Shown here piece after piece: positions 18,121 to 27,652 of a DNA stretch of 64,000 nt. A program made the translations under genes and the position numbers. The stretch lies in the NCBI RefSeq assembly GCF_000020125.1, contig NC_010676.1, positions 2,976,001 through 3,040,000 of the forward strand, given 5' to 3'. A model generated the notes under the pieces. That model worked only from the letters and a program-made list of their open reading frames with translations, did no database searches and was not told where the DNA came from. The stretch is from Paraburkholderia phytofirmans PsJN (GTDB lineage: Bacteria > Pseudomonadota > Gammaproteobacteria > Burkholderiales > Burkholderiaceae). How positions within the stretch are numbered: position 1 is the stretch's first letter; every line of letters begins with the position of its first letter.

Positions 18121-18888
18121 TTACGGCCGGTGCAAAGATTGCGATGTGCCGAGGAGATTTTGCGGTACGACACGGATGATGCCGTTGCGTGGACTATCAA
18201 TGTCGGCAATCAGCATGAACGAAAGCGACACGGTCAACGGCATAATAAGCAGGAATCGTTTGCTACTCCCAGAATTCTTCGTCCCATAGCCCACCAGCAC
18301 ATTGGCGAACACGCCAATCAGCAGCATCATGATCCAGGCGGCCAAGGGAATGCGGTTGAGCCACGCTGCCTGTGTGTAACCCTGTGTGTTGATCACATCG
18401 TTCATACCGGTCACGGCAAGTGCGGCCACCGGGCTGGGCTGTGACACCGCGCCGCCTTTAGCTGCGGCCCACAGCTTGCCTTGCAGATCCTCCGTGGCGG
18501 CATTGATCCGCTCGACGCGCCGCTCGTCGCGAGTCTGGTAGTACTCGACTCGCAAGTCGACATAGTTGATGAGATCTGCCCGGATTGTCGCGGCCGCGCT
18601 GGCCGGCAATAGATCCGCGCGGATGAACTCGGTCCCGATTGCGTTGGCCTCTTCTTCTTCGTAGTTTTTACGCTGATCGTAGCGGCCTACCGCCATGGAC
18701 AGACTGAAACCGATGACCAGGGCGAGCAGCGTCAGTGTGGCGGACTGCACGATCCTGAAGTCGTCGCGCGAGTCTTCATCGAGTGCATTACGTTTTCGCA
18801 GCACCGAGTTCCCAAACCAGGCAGCCAGCGACATCAATGCAAACGAAACGACCAGCAGGATGAGGGGATGTCTGGTGAGTTGCTCCAT
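18121..18888 (-). CDS. Bestrophin-like (DUF4239-type) inner-membrane protein, copy B
   Basis: 255 residues from the ATG at 18888, which has TGGAG eight bases before it. It shares with copy A (12211-12975) the centre LSMAVGRYDQRKNYEEEEAN, the end IADIDSPRNGIIRVVPQNLL and the same order of hydrophobic segments, two N-terminal and two C-terminal. Residues between them look soluble and helical. It is upstream of the kinase gene on the same strand with a 214-base gap, so it may have its own promoter. Role unknown; a channel or assembly partner is possible. Confidence 0.8.
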   Translation of the reverse strand: MEQLTRHPLILLVVSFALMSLAAWFGNSVLRKRNALDEDSRDDFRIVQSATLTLLALVIGFSLSMAVGRYDQRKNYEEEEANAIGTEFIRADLLPASAAATIRADLINYVDLRVEYYQTRDERRVERINAATEDLQGKLWAAAKGGAVSQPSPVAALAVTGMNDVINTQGYTQAAWLNRIPLAAWIMMLLIGVFANVLVGYGTKNSGSSKRFLLIMPLTVSLSFMLIADIDSPRNGIIRVVPQNLLGTSQSLHRP

Positions 18889-19295
18889 GCGTTGCTCCAG
18901 GTGGATTCGCTCGCCGGGCATCTAGCAGTAAATGAGAATCTGCGTCACACGCAGACTCTGCATCGCTCAGGAACGCGGCGTGCTCACAATTCCATCTTCC
19001 TTTCTCACAAGCGGCTATCGAGACGAAGTCACGAGCCGCGGACGCACACTGCCGCAACAACCGAATTCAGTTGTCGTCAGTGCCTTGGCGTATCGACCAG
19101 TATGTGCACAGATCAATTTAGCGGTCATCCAAGTGAAAGAAAAGGCGCACACCTCGCATTGCCCGAAGGGGAAATCGGTTTGCCCTAAATACCTATGGCG
19201 CTCCACTGCCTCAGGGAAAAAAATGAGTTGTGGCAAACAGGCCTATCGCGCAAAAGGGATGTCGAAGCCTGTCCATTGATACTCAGGAAAACACG
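18889..19295. other. Divergent intergenic region before the sulfatase operon
   Basis: About 400 bases between the bestrophin-like gene (minus) and the sulfatase gene (plus). No credible gene is seen. The sulfatase frame is open from 19230, but the start at 19296 is better placed. Promoters of both flanking genes should be here, and I could not single one out. Confidence 0.5.
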
Positions 19296-20981
19296 ATGAA
19301 ACCTGAAACGTCCTTCCCGGCACCTGCCAGGCCCTGCAAACGCGCGCCTTTCGCTGTGGTTGCGGCGGCATTGCTGAGCGTTGCGATAAGCGGCCAGGCA
19401 CAAACGGATTCTCAACAGCCCATGCGGCCTAACATCGTGTTGATTGTGGGCGACGACGTGGGTTGGGGCGATCTCGGAGCCTATGGCGGCGGTGAGGGGC
19501 GCGGCATTCCCACTCCGAACCTTGACAGGCTGGCCGACGAAGGCATGACATTTTTCGACTTCTACGGCCAGCCGAGTTGTACGCCAGGCCGGGCGGCTCT
19601 TCAGACCGGACGCAATCCGAACCGCAGCGGTATGACGACCGTAGCGTTCCAGGGGCAAGGCGGCGGCCTGCCTCACGCGGAATGGACGCTGGCGTCCATG
19701 CTGAAACTCGCGCACTACAACACATATTTCACCGGCAAGTGGCACCTCGGCGAAGCGGACTACGCCCTACCGAACGCACAGGGCTATGACGACATGAAGT
19801 ACGTTGGCCTGTATCACCTGAATGCATACACGTACTCCGATCCGAAATGGTTTCCCGACATGGACCAGCAAACTCGGGACCTGTTCACCAAGGTAACGAG
19901 AGGCATGCTCAGCGGCAAGGCCGGCGAAAAGGCTCATGAAGATTTCAAGCTGAACGGTCAGTATCAAAACGAGCCCGAAAACCGGATCGTCGGCATTCCG
20001 TTTGTCGATCGTTACATCGAGAAAGCTGCGCTCGACGATATCGACGATGCATCCCAACGCGGCCAGCCATTCTTCATCAACGTAAACTTCATGAAGGTTC
20101 ATCAGCCGAACATGCCCGATCCCGACTACATCGGAAAGTCTCTGTCGAAGTCCAAATACGCAGACTCACTGGTGGAACTGGATGCACGTGTCGGCCACAT
20201 CATGGACAAGCTTCGCGAGAAAGGACTCGACAAGAACACGCTTGTGTTCTTCACGACGGACAACGGCGCGTGGCAGGATGTTTATCCAGATGCGGGCTAT
20301 ACGCCCTTCCGCGGTACCAAGGGAACCGACCGCGAGGGCGGAGCGCGTGTTCCCGCCATCGCGTGGTGGCCGGGCAAGATCAAGCCTCACACGAGGAACT
20401 TCGACATTCTGGGTGGCCTCGACTGTATGGCAACCTTCGCGGCATTGGCAGGCGTGGATTTACCCAAAAACGATCGCGAAGGCAAACCCATCGTTTTCGA
20501 CAGCTACGATATGTCTCCCGTGCTGCTCGGCACGGGCAAGAGCAAGCGCAATGCCTGGTTCTATTTCACCGAAAACGAGCTGACGCCGGGTGCCGTGCGG
20601 GTCGGGCAGTTCAAGGCGGTGTTCAACCTGCGCGGCGACGCAGGCAAGGATACGGGCGGTCTAGCGGTGGACACGAATCTCGGCTGGAAAGGACCTGAGA
20701 GCTACGTCGCAACCGTTCCGCAGGTCTTCGATCTGTATCAGGATCCTCAGGAGCGCTACGACATCTTCATGAACAACTATACGGAACACACTTGGACACT
20801 TGTGGCGTTTAACGCTGCTGTCAAGGACCAGATGCAAACGTATGTGAAGTATCCGCCGCGCAAGTTGCAAAGCGAAGGATACGCCGGACCGATTACCCTC
20901 ACCCAGTATCAACGATTCAAGTACATCCGGGATCAACTGCAGGAGAACGGTTTCAACATTCCGATGCCAACCGGGAACTGA
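19296..20981 (+). CDS. Exported Cys-type sulfatase (arylsulfatase family)
   Basis: 561 residues from the ATG at 19296, preceded by CAGGAAAACACG. Residues 1-36 are a signal peptide. The catalytic motif is C95-T-P-G-R in PSCTPGRAALQTGR; the Cys must be oxidised to formylglycine. Metal ligands include Asp53-Asp54 in IVGDDVGWGDLGAYGG, and FTTDNGAWQDVYPDAG later. Other family blocks are TGKWHLG and FRGTKGTDREGGARVPAI. It would release sulfate from a sulfate ester in the periplasm. First gene of an operon with a HAD-fold lipoprotein and the maturase at 22256-23542, which probably modifies C95. The substrate is not evident. Confidence 0.93.
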   Translation: MKPETSFPAPARPCKRAPFAVVAAALLSVAISGQAQTDSQQPMRPNIVLIVGDDVGWGDLGAYGGGEGRGIPTPNLDRLADEGMTFFDFYGQPSCTPGRAALQTGRNPNRSGMTTVAFQGQGGGLPHAEWTLASMLKLAHYNTYFTGKWHLGEADYALPNAQGYDDMKYVGLYHLNAYTYSDPKWFPDMDQQTRDLFTKVTRGMLSGKAGEKAHEDFKLNGQYQNEPENRIVGIPFVDRYIEKAALDDIDDASQRGQPFFINVNFMKVHQPNMPDPDYIGKSLSKSKYADSLVELDARVGHIMDKLREKGLDKNTLVFFTTDNGAWQDVYPDAGYTPFRGTKGTDREGGARVPAIAWWPGKIKPHTRNFDILGGLDCMATFAALAGVDLPKNDREGKPIVFDSYDMSPVLLGTGKSKRNAWFYFTENELTPGAVRVGQFKAVFNLRGDAGKDTGGLAVDTNLGWKGPESYVATVPQVFDLYQDPQERYDIFMNNYTEHTWTLVAFNAAVKDQMQTYVKYPPRKLQSEGYAGPITLTQYQRFKYIRDQLQENGFNIPMPTGN

Positions 20982-20990
20982 CAAGCTGAC

Positions 20991-21024
20991 GTCCGGACAA
21001 TCGGAAAACCTCGATTGTCCGGAC
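20991..21024 (+). terminator. Perfect hairpin between sulfatase and HAD genes
   Basis: GTCCGGACAATCG at 20991-21003 pairs exactly with CGATTGTCCGGAC at 21012-21024 around an 8-base loop. It starts 10 bases after the sulfatase stop and has no U-run, so partial termination or mRNA stabilisation that raises sulfatase relative to downstream genes is more likely than full termination. Confidence 0.65.
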
Positions 21025-21068
21025 CCGTCAAGGCGCAAGCCGCACATTCTCCAACGGGCAGGATCACA

Positions 21069-22166
21069 ATGCATTTCACTGACCATCACACGTGGTCACG
21101 ACACCTCAAGTGTCACGCGTCGCGCCTGATCCTGTGCACGTGCGCGGCGATGAGCGCGTGCGTGAGCCATGAAGCGCCGTCGACGGCCGCCGCGACGGCG
21201 CAGCAGCGAGCGGCGCTTCCCGAAGAATCGATAGCGACAGCGCTTCCATCGTGGCAGGACGGTACTGCACGGGCAGCGATCTTGAAGTTCATTGGCGACG
21301 TCACGCGTGAAGGGTCGCCAAGCTACGTGGAAGCCGAGGCTCGCATCGCGGTCTTCGATAACGATGGCACGCTCTGGAGCGAGCAACCCATGCCATTCCA
21401 GTTGTCGTTCATGATCGAACAGGTGAAGGCAGCGGCGCCAAGGCATCCCGAGTGGCGGAACAATCCGGCATTCAAGGCGTTGCTGAGGAACGACGCCGCC
21501 GCAATCGCACAAAACCGCAAGGCGGTGTTACAGCTTATTGCGGTCGCCAACAGCGGCATGACGACTGACGAATATGACCAATCCATCCGTACCTGGCTGG
21601 CCAGTGCGAGGCACCCGACGCTCAACCGGCCCTACACCGAACTCGTCTACAAGCCACAATTGGAATTGCTCGATTTACTACGTAAGAACGGTTTCAGAAT
21701 CTGGATCATTTCCGGTGGTACGGCGGAGTTCATGCGAGTGTGGGTCACAAAAGCGTACGGTGTGCCATCCACGCAGGTGGTAGGAACTCAGGAGAAGTTG
21801 ACGTACGAAATGCGCAGTGGCGAGCCTGTACTAATACGTCAGCCAGGCTTTGACTTCGTCGACGACGGACCAGGCAAGCCCGTTGGAATTTTTCGCGCGA
21901 TTGGCAAACGCCCGATTCTCGCTTTCGGCAATTCCGATGGCGATCGCGAAATGCTTGAGTACACGGCCAGCGGCCCAGGCGCAACGCTTGCACTCCTCGT
22001 GCACCACGACGATCAAGAGCGCGAGTTTGCTTACGATCGCCAAGCGTCAATGGCACGGCTCGATAAGGCGTGGCAAGAGGCCATTACGCGCGGGTGGGTC
22101 GTTGTCAGCATGAAACGGGATTGGAAGACGATATATCCCGCTTCAAGTACATCGGTCGCCCAATGA
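21069..22166 (+). CDS. HAD-superfamily hydrolase, predicted lipoprotein
   Basis: 365 residues from the ATG at 21069 with AGGA upstream. The N-terminus is a lipoprotein-like signal, LILCTCAAMSAC, with Cys31 as the likely lipid site. HAD motif I is IAVFDNDGTLW with Asp96 and Asp98, motif II is IWIISGGTAEF, and motif IV is AFGNSDGDREML. The cap region between about 110 and 190 is helical. It should be a phosphatase-like enzyme outside the cytoplasm. It sits between the sulfatase and maturase genes with gaps of 87 and 89 bases, so it may dephosphorylate or otherwise process the same compound. Confidence 0.85.
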   Translation: MHFTDHHTWSRHLKCHASRLILCTCAAMSACVSHEAPSTAAATAQQRAALPEESIATALPSWQDGTARAAILKFIGDVTREGSPSYVEAEARIAVFDNDGTLWSEQPMPFQLSFMIEQVKAAAPRHPEWRNNPAFKALLRNDAAAIAQNRKAVLQLIAVANSGMTTDEYDQSIRTWLASARHPTLNRPYTELVYKPQLELLDLLRKNGFRIWIISGGTAEFMRVWVTKAYGVPSTQVVGTQEKLTYEMRSGEPVLIRQPGFDFVDDGPGKPVGIFRAIGKRPILAFGNSDGDREMLEYTASGPGATLALLVHHDDQEREFAYDRQASMARLDKAWQEAITRGWVVVSMKRDWKTIYPASSTSVAQ

Positions 22167-22255
22167 CCGGACTGACCGGCTTGCGGTGTTTTCCCTCTGG
22201 CCAATTGCGGTCTCGGCACGCACAGACTTCCGTGAGCTGATTTCAGGAGCCGTTC

Positions 22256-23542
22256 ATGCAGGACATCCATGACACGCTGGCTGAGAAGCCACTAATCTTC
22301 TACCCGGCACGTTCGTCGGAAACGGAGCCTGCGGCACCCGATCAGAAAGGTCGTTTTCATGCGATGGCCAAGCCCATCGGATCCACGTGCAATATCGACT
22401 GCACATATTGCTACTACCTGCATAAGGAGCATCTGCTAAAGCAGCATCGCGGTCGTCGCATGGAACTGTCCATGCTCGAGCGCTATATCCGGCAGTACAT
22501 AGAAGCGCAGAACGGCGACGAAATCATATTTTCCTGGCAGGGTGGAGAGCCGACCATGCTCGGCATTGCGTTCTTCTGCGACATCGTCGAAATTCAGAAG
22601 CGGTATGCTCCCGCGAACCGCCGTGTCTTGAACGATCTTCAGACCAACGCCACGTTGCTGGACGATGAATGGTGCATGTTCCTTAAGGAAAACAACTTTC
22701 TGGTTGGCGTGAGTATCGACGGGCCGCGCGAATTGCATGATGCTTTCCGGCGGGACCGGAAGGGGCAGCCCACTTTTGACAATGTGATGCGTGGGATCGG
22801 TCTGCTAAAAAAGCATGGCGTGAAATTCAACACGCTCACCGTCGTCAACCGTTTCAATGCGAAGCGTCCCCTGGACGTCTACCGGTTTTTGCGTAACGAG
22901 TTGGATTCGACTTATATCCAGTTCATTCCATGCGTCGAACCGAAAGATTTTCATAGTGTCGCTCCACAGCATTGGCCTGCTGAGTCGATGCCGATACTGG
23001 GAACCGGTGCGGCGAAACCTGGGCAGCCGGATTCGGTCGTGACCGACTGGTCGGTGGACCCGGACGATTGGGGCTACTTCCTTTCCCGAACCTTCGATGA
23101 GTGGTACAGAAAGGATGTGGGGCATGTACTCGTGAACCTGTTCGAGACTGCCGTAGTGCAAACTCTGGGTAAGCCCGCGCAAACCTGCGTGACCGCCCAG
23201 TTCTGCGGTAAGGCATTGGCGATCGAGCACGACGGCGAGGTCTACTCGTGCGACCATTACGTCTACCCTGCATACTCGCTAGGAAATATCGGTGAGAGAC
23301 ACCTCGGTGAGATGGCGTTTTCGGCGCGGCAGCAAAGCTTCGGCTATGCAAAACGAAATGCTCTTCCTGCGTTTTGTCGTCAGTGCAAGCATCTGAATCT
23401 CTGCTGGGGTGAATGCCCGAAAAATCGCTTTGTGCGCAGCCCGGAGGGTGAACCTGGCTTGAACTATCTCTGTTCGGGCATCCGCCGATTTCATGACCAC
23501 GCGGGTCCGGCCATCAGGCAGTTGGCGAAACGTTCCGCGTGA
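22256..23542 (+). CDS. Radical-SAM anaerobic sulfatase-maturating enzyme
   Basis: 428 residues. The ATG at 22256 has CAGGAG ahead. The radical-SAM cluster motif is C45-N-I-D-C49-T-Y-C52, followed by QGGEPTMLG and VSIDGPRELHDAFR. The C-terminal SPASM-type region has Cys in TCVTAQFCGKALAIEHDG, YSCDHYVYPAYSLGNI, FCRQCKHLNLCWGECPKNRF and YLCSGIRRF, enough for two more Fe-S clusters. This family oxidises the active-site Cys or Ser of sulfatases to formylglycine in the cytoplasm before export. Its partner is almost surely the sulfatase two genes upstream. Confidence 0.93.
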   Translation: MQDIHDTLAEKPLIFYPARSSETEPAAPDQKGRFHAMAKPIGSTCNIDCTYCYYLHKEHLLKQHRGRRMELSMLERYIRQYIEAQNGDEIIFSWQGGEPTMLGIAFFCDIVEIQKRYAPANRRVLNDLQTNATLLDDEWCMFLKENNFLVGVSIDGPRELHDAFRRDRKGQPTFDNVMRGIGLLKKHGVKFNTLTVVNRFNAKRPLDVYRFLRNELDSTYIQFIPCVEPKDFHSVAPQHWPAESMPILGTGAAKPGQPDSVVTDWSVDPDDWGYFLSRTFDEWYRKDVGHVLVNLFETAVVQTLGKPAQTCVTAQFCGKALAIEHDGEVYSCDHYVYPAYSLGNIGERHLGEMAFSARQQSFGYAKRNALPAFCRQCKHLNLCWGECPKNRFVRSPEGEPGLNYLCSGIRRFHDHAGPAIRQLAKRSA

Positions 23543-24358
23543 TCGACGCAAGTGAGCGCTAGCGGGAGAAAGAATGGCCTTTGCCTGGCTGGACACCGTT
23601 GTGCCATGGCGTCTTGACCAATGGCAGTTCGCGCCAATCAGCGGCGGTGTATCCGACAAAGCTTTGTGGCAGAAACGGCGATATCCCGCACCCTTGACTG
23701 TTCGTGGTGTAGGCCGCTACGTGTTTGTGGAAATGCTGCGTCGCCGAAACAATGCGAGTCGTGACTCGCACCCGCCGAGACAAGCGCAACGCAGGTCTGC
23801 GAGAACCGCTAATGCGATCAGCAGCGGGCAATATCCTCAGTACGCCGCTTCGTATCGGTGTCCGGTTTGCGAGGTGGAACGACCGCTCGGATGTCAAGGC
23901 GCCAGAACAAGTGAATGTCTCGTCATGGCCCGCTTGTGGCCGATTGGGTGGACTCGCCAATGGCCGCTCATGGGCACTCTGGTTCGCAGGAACTGAATTC
24001 TGCTGACTGACCGGTTTGGAGAAGGTCATCTGGCCGAAGTGGGTCGCATACTGTCGATCAAGGCCGGACGAGGTCGAGCCGTCGATGCGGTTTCCATGGG
24101 GCAGTACGCGGCCACAAGCCACCGTCAACATATGGCGTCGCTCGGACGTCCGAGCGTCGGCTACGCCCCGTAACCGGTCACGCGATCGTAGCGGACGAAC
24201 GCTTGGCCGTCGACCTGAGCTGCCATCACTCCGAGCTGCGTCTGGGGCAGCAATGAACCACATGGCTGCCGACGGTGGTGTCGAGCAATCCGCCGGCATC
24301 TTGCTGCATTCGCAAGCCGACACTCGCGGGCCGAAGTCCAAACGATCTCCGCCACACA
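23543..24358. repeat. Noncoding stretch with degenerate dispersed-repeat copies
   Basis: No gene is credible; long frames on the minus strand have Arg-rich shadow composition. Bases 23929-23955 match 2954-2978, and 24068-24116 match 2980-3028, so the same repeat occurs here split by about 110 bases. A run of short words such as GTGGCCGATTGGGTGG and CGGACGTCCGAGCGTCGGC marks its flanks. Confidence 0.5.
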
Positions 24359-24769
24359 TCAGGGCAGCACAAGCTGGCGCTCTGAATATCTCGTCAGTAC
24401 CGAAGCAAGGATCATGTCGAGTGCGTTCGACGGCGGTGCGGCGCCACGGTGGAACGGCCGGAACACCACGTCGCCTCGTTTGACCGACATGCCGCTGAGC
24501 GCGCAAATACCCCTGACGCGCGCATAGCCGGCGCGCCACGTCTGATCGAGATAGCTGCCCCGCGTAGCGTCGCTCCAGGAAACAAGCAAGGTCGTGTCTG
24601 TTTGCCACTCGATGCTTCGAATCGTAGGGACCCTGAGCGCAGCGTGCGCTACTACCGTGCGGCTGCGTCGCTTGCGGCGCCCCGAAGCCTGGTGAACCGC
24701 CGATGCAGTTTCATGCCAATGCGCGCTCAGCCGTCCGATAATCTGCGACCATGGATCGGGTCCACACAT
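24359..24769 (-). CDS. DUF3331 domain protein
   Basis: 136 residues from the ATG at 24769, which has AGGAG seven bases before it; the frame also opens with TTG at 24799 but without a site. Family blocks are IRSIEWQTDTTLLVSWSDAT and YLDQTWRAGYARVRGICALS, then SVKRGDVVFRPFHRG and NALDMILASVL. Two Cys and several Arg/Lys residues suggest a small nucleic-acid-associated or metal-binding protein. DUF3331 is a family known to me mainly from Burkholderia relatives, with no established role. It is isolated: noncoding repeats downstream, broken genes upstream. Confidence 0.7.
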   Translation of the reverse strand: MCGPDPWSQIIGRLSAHWHETASAVHQASGRRKRRSRTVVAHAALRVPTIRSIEWQTDTTLLVSWSDATRGSYLDQTWRAGYARVRGICALSGMSVKRGDVVFRPFHRGAAPPSNALDMILASVLTRYSERQLVLP

Positions 24770-24922
24770 CTCCGGTTCTCCTGCGACTTCCAGCGGCAAT
24801 CGCCTGCAAAATGGATCGCCTCCGGACTTAATGTCTCGTGGCTGCGGGGTTCATGCGAACATTACCGGGTCGGGTTGCCGTCGATAACCGCTCGATCGTT
24901 CGCATGAAATGCGCATGCCGGC

Positions 24923-25442
24923 TTACAGATTTGCCTCGCTAGCCGGCCGCGCGAGTGCGACCACGCTCACGATCCCCTCGCGCGCCATCTTTGCGTACGG
25001 ACAGAAACGTTCCGTGTTACGAACGAGTCCTTCGGCAACGCCAAGCTCGACACCGGGCAAATGAATGCGGACCTGCGCAATCAGGTTGAACAGGCCATCG
25101 ACGGGATCCCGGCCGAAATCGACCGTCACTTCCACCTTCGCGCCGACGATCGCTATCTCCGCCTTTGCGGCGAGCAGGCTCAAGGCACCATGAAAGCAGG
25201 CAGCGTAGGCGGCAGCAAACAACTGCTCGGGATTCGTCCCGCCGCCTGGGCCCGCCGGGCGCTTCGGGCAAGCGCAGGGCGAGATCGAGCTGGCCGTCGT
25301 CCGACCGGACCGCGCCTGATGCTCGACCATGGCTCGCGTCGCCGCCCGTGGCGGTCACGGTCGTCGAGTACAGTTTCTGAAAATTTTGCCCGAAGTACTT
25401 GTCGAGCAGCGTGAGCGGCGGTGGATGCAGAGGGCTCATCAT
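24923..25442 (-). pseudogene. ohr: Frameshifted organic hydroperoxide resistance gene (Ohr/OsmC family)
   Basis: The N-terminal part from the ATG at 25442 reads KLYSTTVTATGGDASHGRAS and DDGQLDLALRLPEAPGGP. The rest is in another frame: GPGGGTNPEQLFAAAYAACF with the first catalytic Cys, then ERFCPYAKMAREGI with the second. Ohr enzymes reduce organic peroxides with this Cys pair. The shift falls in the GGGCCC run near 25248-25253, where removing one base restores a full protein. All catalytic residues survive, so the break is recent or a read error. Confidence 0.75.
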
Positions 25443-25462
25443 GTATGTCCAACAGCCGTTGG

Positions 25463-25636
25463 CTACGCCGCGTCTCGCAACCAGTCGAACGATGCGCGTG
25501 AGCCAGTGGCGTCCAGAGACGGAATGGTCCGCCCTTCTGGCCTGGTGTCTTCTGTTTGCGCGCTCTGGTATAGCGCAGGCCGTCCGTCGAACGGCGTGCT
25601 ACCGCTGAGGCTACCGTCGATAGCAACGATTGTCAT
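25463..25636 (-). CDS. Small unknown protein upstream of ohr
   Basis: 57 residues from an ATG at 25636 preceded by GAGAAAGATC. It begins MTIVAIDGSLSGSTPFDGRP and ends FDWLRDAA. Its composition (balanced Asp, Gly and Ser) looks more like a real protein than a shadow, and it sits 20 bases upstream of the ohr start on the same strand. It may be the N-terminal remnant of a longer enzyme. I recognise no family. Confidence 0.35.
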   Translation of the reverse strand: MTIVAIDGSLSGSTPFDGRPALYQSAQTEDTRPEGRTIPSLDATGSRASFDWLRDAA

Positions 25637-25766
25637 GATCTTTCTCTGTGAATAGTGCGCCGGACCGGCCTCGATGCGTCGTCAGCGTATGGGTAGATCG
25701 TAGGTGCGCGCCAGCCCGTCGGGAAGACTCGCGCCGCGACGCACCGTGTTGCTTCCAAAGCACCAA

Positions 25767-26760
25767 TTAGAGTGCCGACACCGCTGTCATGGTGGTCAGG
25801 CATTGCAGGTCGAGGGCGCGCGTTTGTTCAGCCATGTAGTCGATGAACACGCGGATTCTGGAGGGCATATGCTTGCGACTGAGATAACAGAGGTAGTGAC
25901 CGCGGTCGTCTGGCGCATATTGGACCAGACAGGACATCAGACGCTCTCGCCGCAAGAGATCGCAGACCTGATAGGCCGGCAATTGAGCGATGCCCTCGCC
26001 GTCGAACACTGCATGCACGATGAGGTCCATGTCGTTAAACGTGTGCCGCGCTTGAGGCAACTGCTTTTGCATGAGTCCGTCGACCTTGAATTCCCAATCG
26101 CTTACACGTCCCGACGCACTGCGAAAGTTGATGCACCGATGCTGAGCGAGCTCTTCGACTTGACGCGGAAGACCGTATTTTTCGCGTAGAGGGGCGACGC
26201 GCAGACGATCATCTGCGTGGGTATCAGTTGCTTTGCCACGACCTCGCTGTCTTCCATACGCCCGTCCCGAAACCCGACGTCGACGCATCCGAGATGAAGT
26301 CGGCGGGACGATCGTTCAGCAACAATCGAGTGCGATGTCTGGATACCGCGTGCGAAAACTGCGTAGCAGCGGTGCGACGATCTTGCGGCCGAATCCCGGT
26401 GTCGAGCATATGCGCAGATGTCCGAGCGGCGGTCCGTTGCGCAATTCGCGCATGTCCTCTCGCGCCTGCACGATGCGTTCGAGGCCCGGATGGCAGTTCT
26501 AATAAAACAATTCGCCTTCGCGGGTCAGCGACGTGCTGCGGGTGGTGCGCAGAAAAAGCCGCGCATCTAGCTGCGCTTCGAGCTTCTGCACGTTCGGCTG
26601 ACGGCGGAGCGGCCAATGCCGAGACGGTCACCAGCCTTTGCGAAGCTGCCTTCGTTGGCCTCGGCGAGGAGCGAAACGACGCCGGCGTAACTCGTGGCAA
26701 AGCTGCTCGCGAGAGAATTGTCGGTGAAGGGACGGGCAGAATGCTCGTCGGACATGGGCG
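25767..26760 (-). pseudogene. Decayed LysR-family regulator
   Basis: The N-terminal winged helix reads VVSLLAEANEGSFAKAGDRL and GIGRSAVSR, then the frame is lost. Further pieces in other frames include FLRTTRSTSLTREGELFY followed by an in-frame stop, and GHLRICSTPGFGRKIVAPLL. A last open piece of the ligand-binding domain follows: YGLPRQVEELAQHRCINFRS and GEGIAQLPAYQVCDLL, to 25767. At least two shifts and one stop make it inactive. The order of the pieces fits a complete former gene of normal length. Confidence 0.75.
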
Positions 26761-26903
26761 GCACGATTTAAAGGATCCGTACTCGACAAGACGTTTTAGC
26801 CCGGCCACTTGTGACAAACCGGACTAACGAATCCACTGGGGCAGACAATTTGCCCGTCCGTCCGAGTGGCTCAGCCGCGCGATGGCGGGCGCGCCCTTCC
26901 TGT

Positions 26904-27512
26904 TCAGCAATGTCGCGGCATGATCTCGCCGCTATCGCAATTGATCGCTGCGAAATCGCCCCGCTCCAAGGCGTGCGCAAAGGCCTGCAGCAACCGATGA
27001 TGCGTCTCACGCGACACGACGAAGCGCGGACGATCTTCGCGCAACTGCGTCTTCGCGCGGCTCACTAGTTGCCGGAACGCCGCTTCGCTCTTGCCGATGG
27101 CCTTTGCTATTTCATCGTAGTCCGCATCGAATACTTCGCGTAACAGGGAAGCCGCACGCACTTCCGGGCTCAACCGTTCGAGCAGCATCAGAAACGCTAC
27201 CGATACGTCGTCAGCGCGCTCCTTCGCCTGCTCCGGCGTTGCGGGATAGTCGGCGAAGTGCGGCTCAGAAAGCCAGGTGTCGGTGTAATGTTCGCGCTGG
27301 ATTTTCGCTGCGCACAAACGGTTAATGGAAATTCGCTTGGTCACGGCAACAAGCCACGCTTCCGCATTCTCGATCGTTTCGCGAGTAGTCGAATGCCCAG
27401 CGCAACCAGGCGTCCTGCACCACGTCTTCCGCCTCTGCGACCGAGCTGAGGATCCGATATGCAATGCCCTGCAAGCGCGGCGAAGCTTGTCGAAAACGCT
27501 GGTGTCGTCCAT
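26904..27512 (-). pseudogene. Broken ECF sigma factor gene (SigJ-like)
   Basis: An ATG at 27512 with AAGGA ahead opens MDDTSVFDKLR. The next segment, PRLQGIAYRILSSVAEAEDV and VQDAWLRWAF (region 2), is in a second frame. ENAEAWLVAVTKRISINRL and the region-4 part (LSPEVRAASLLREVFDADYD, IAKAIGKSEAAFRQLVSRAK) are back in the first. The SnoaL-like C-terminal domain of SigJ types is cut after HALERGDFAAINCDSG. Two frameshifts and the truncation indicate a pseudogene. Confidence 0.75.
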
Positions 27513-27652
27513 GAAGCGGTCCTTGTGCACAGTACATGGGATGTGTTTGCGTTTCCATGGCAGAAATGCATCACCAAACCGTGCATATACGCCCGCGCGA
27601 TTATTCGCACCGGTCAGGATACCGTCATGAGATCCCACACCCTCGCCAATAT

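Noticed and set aside
23559..24608. 349-residue minus-strand frame
   Set aside because: Very Arg/His/Cys-rich with no family motif, spans the degenerate repeats and overlaps the DUF3331 gene.
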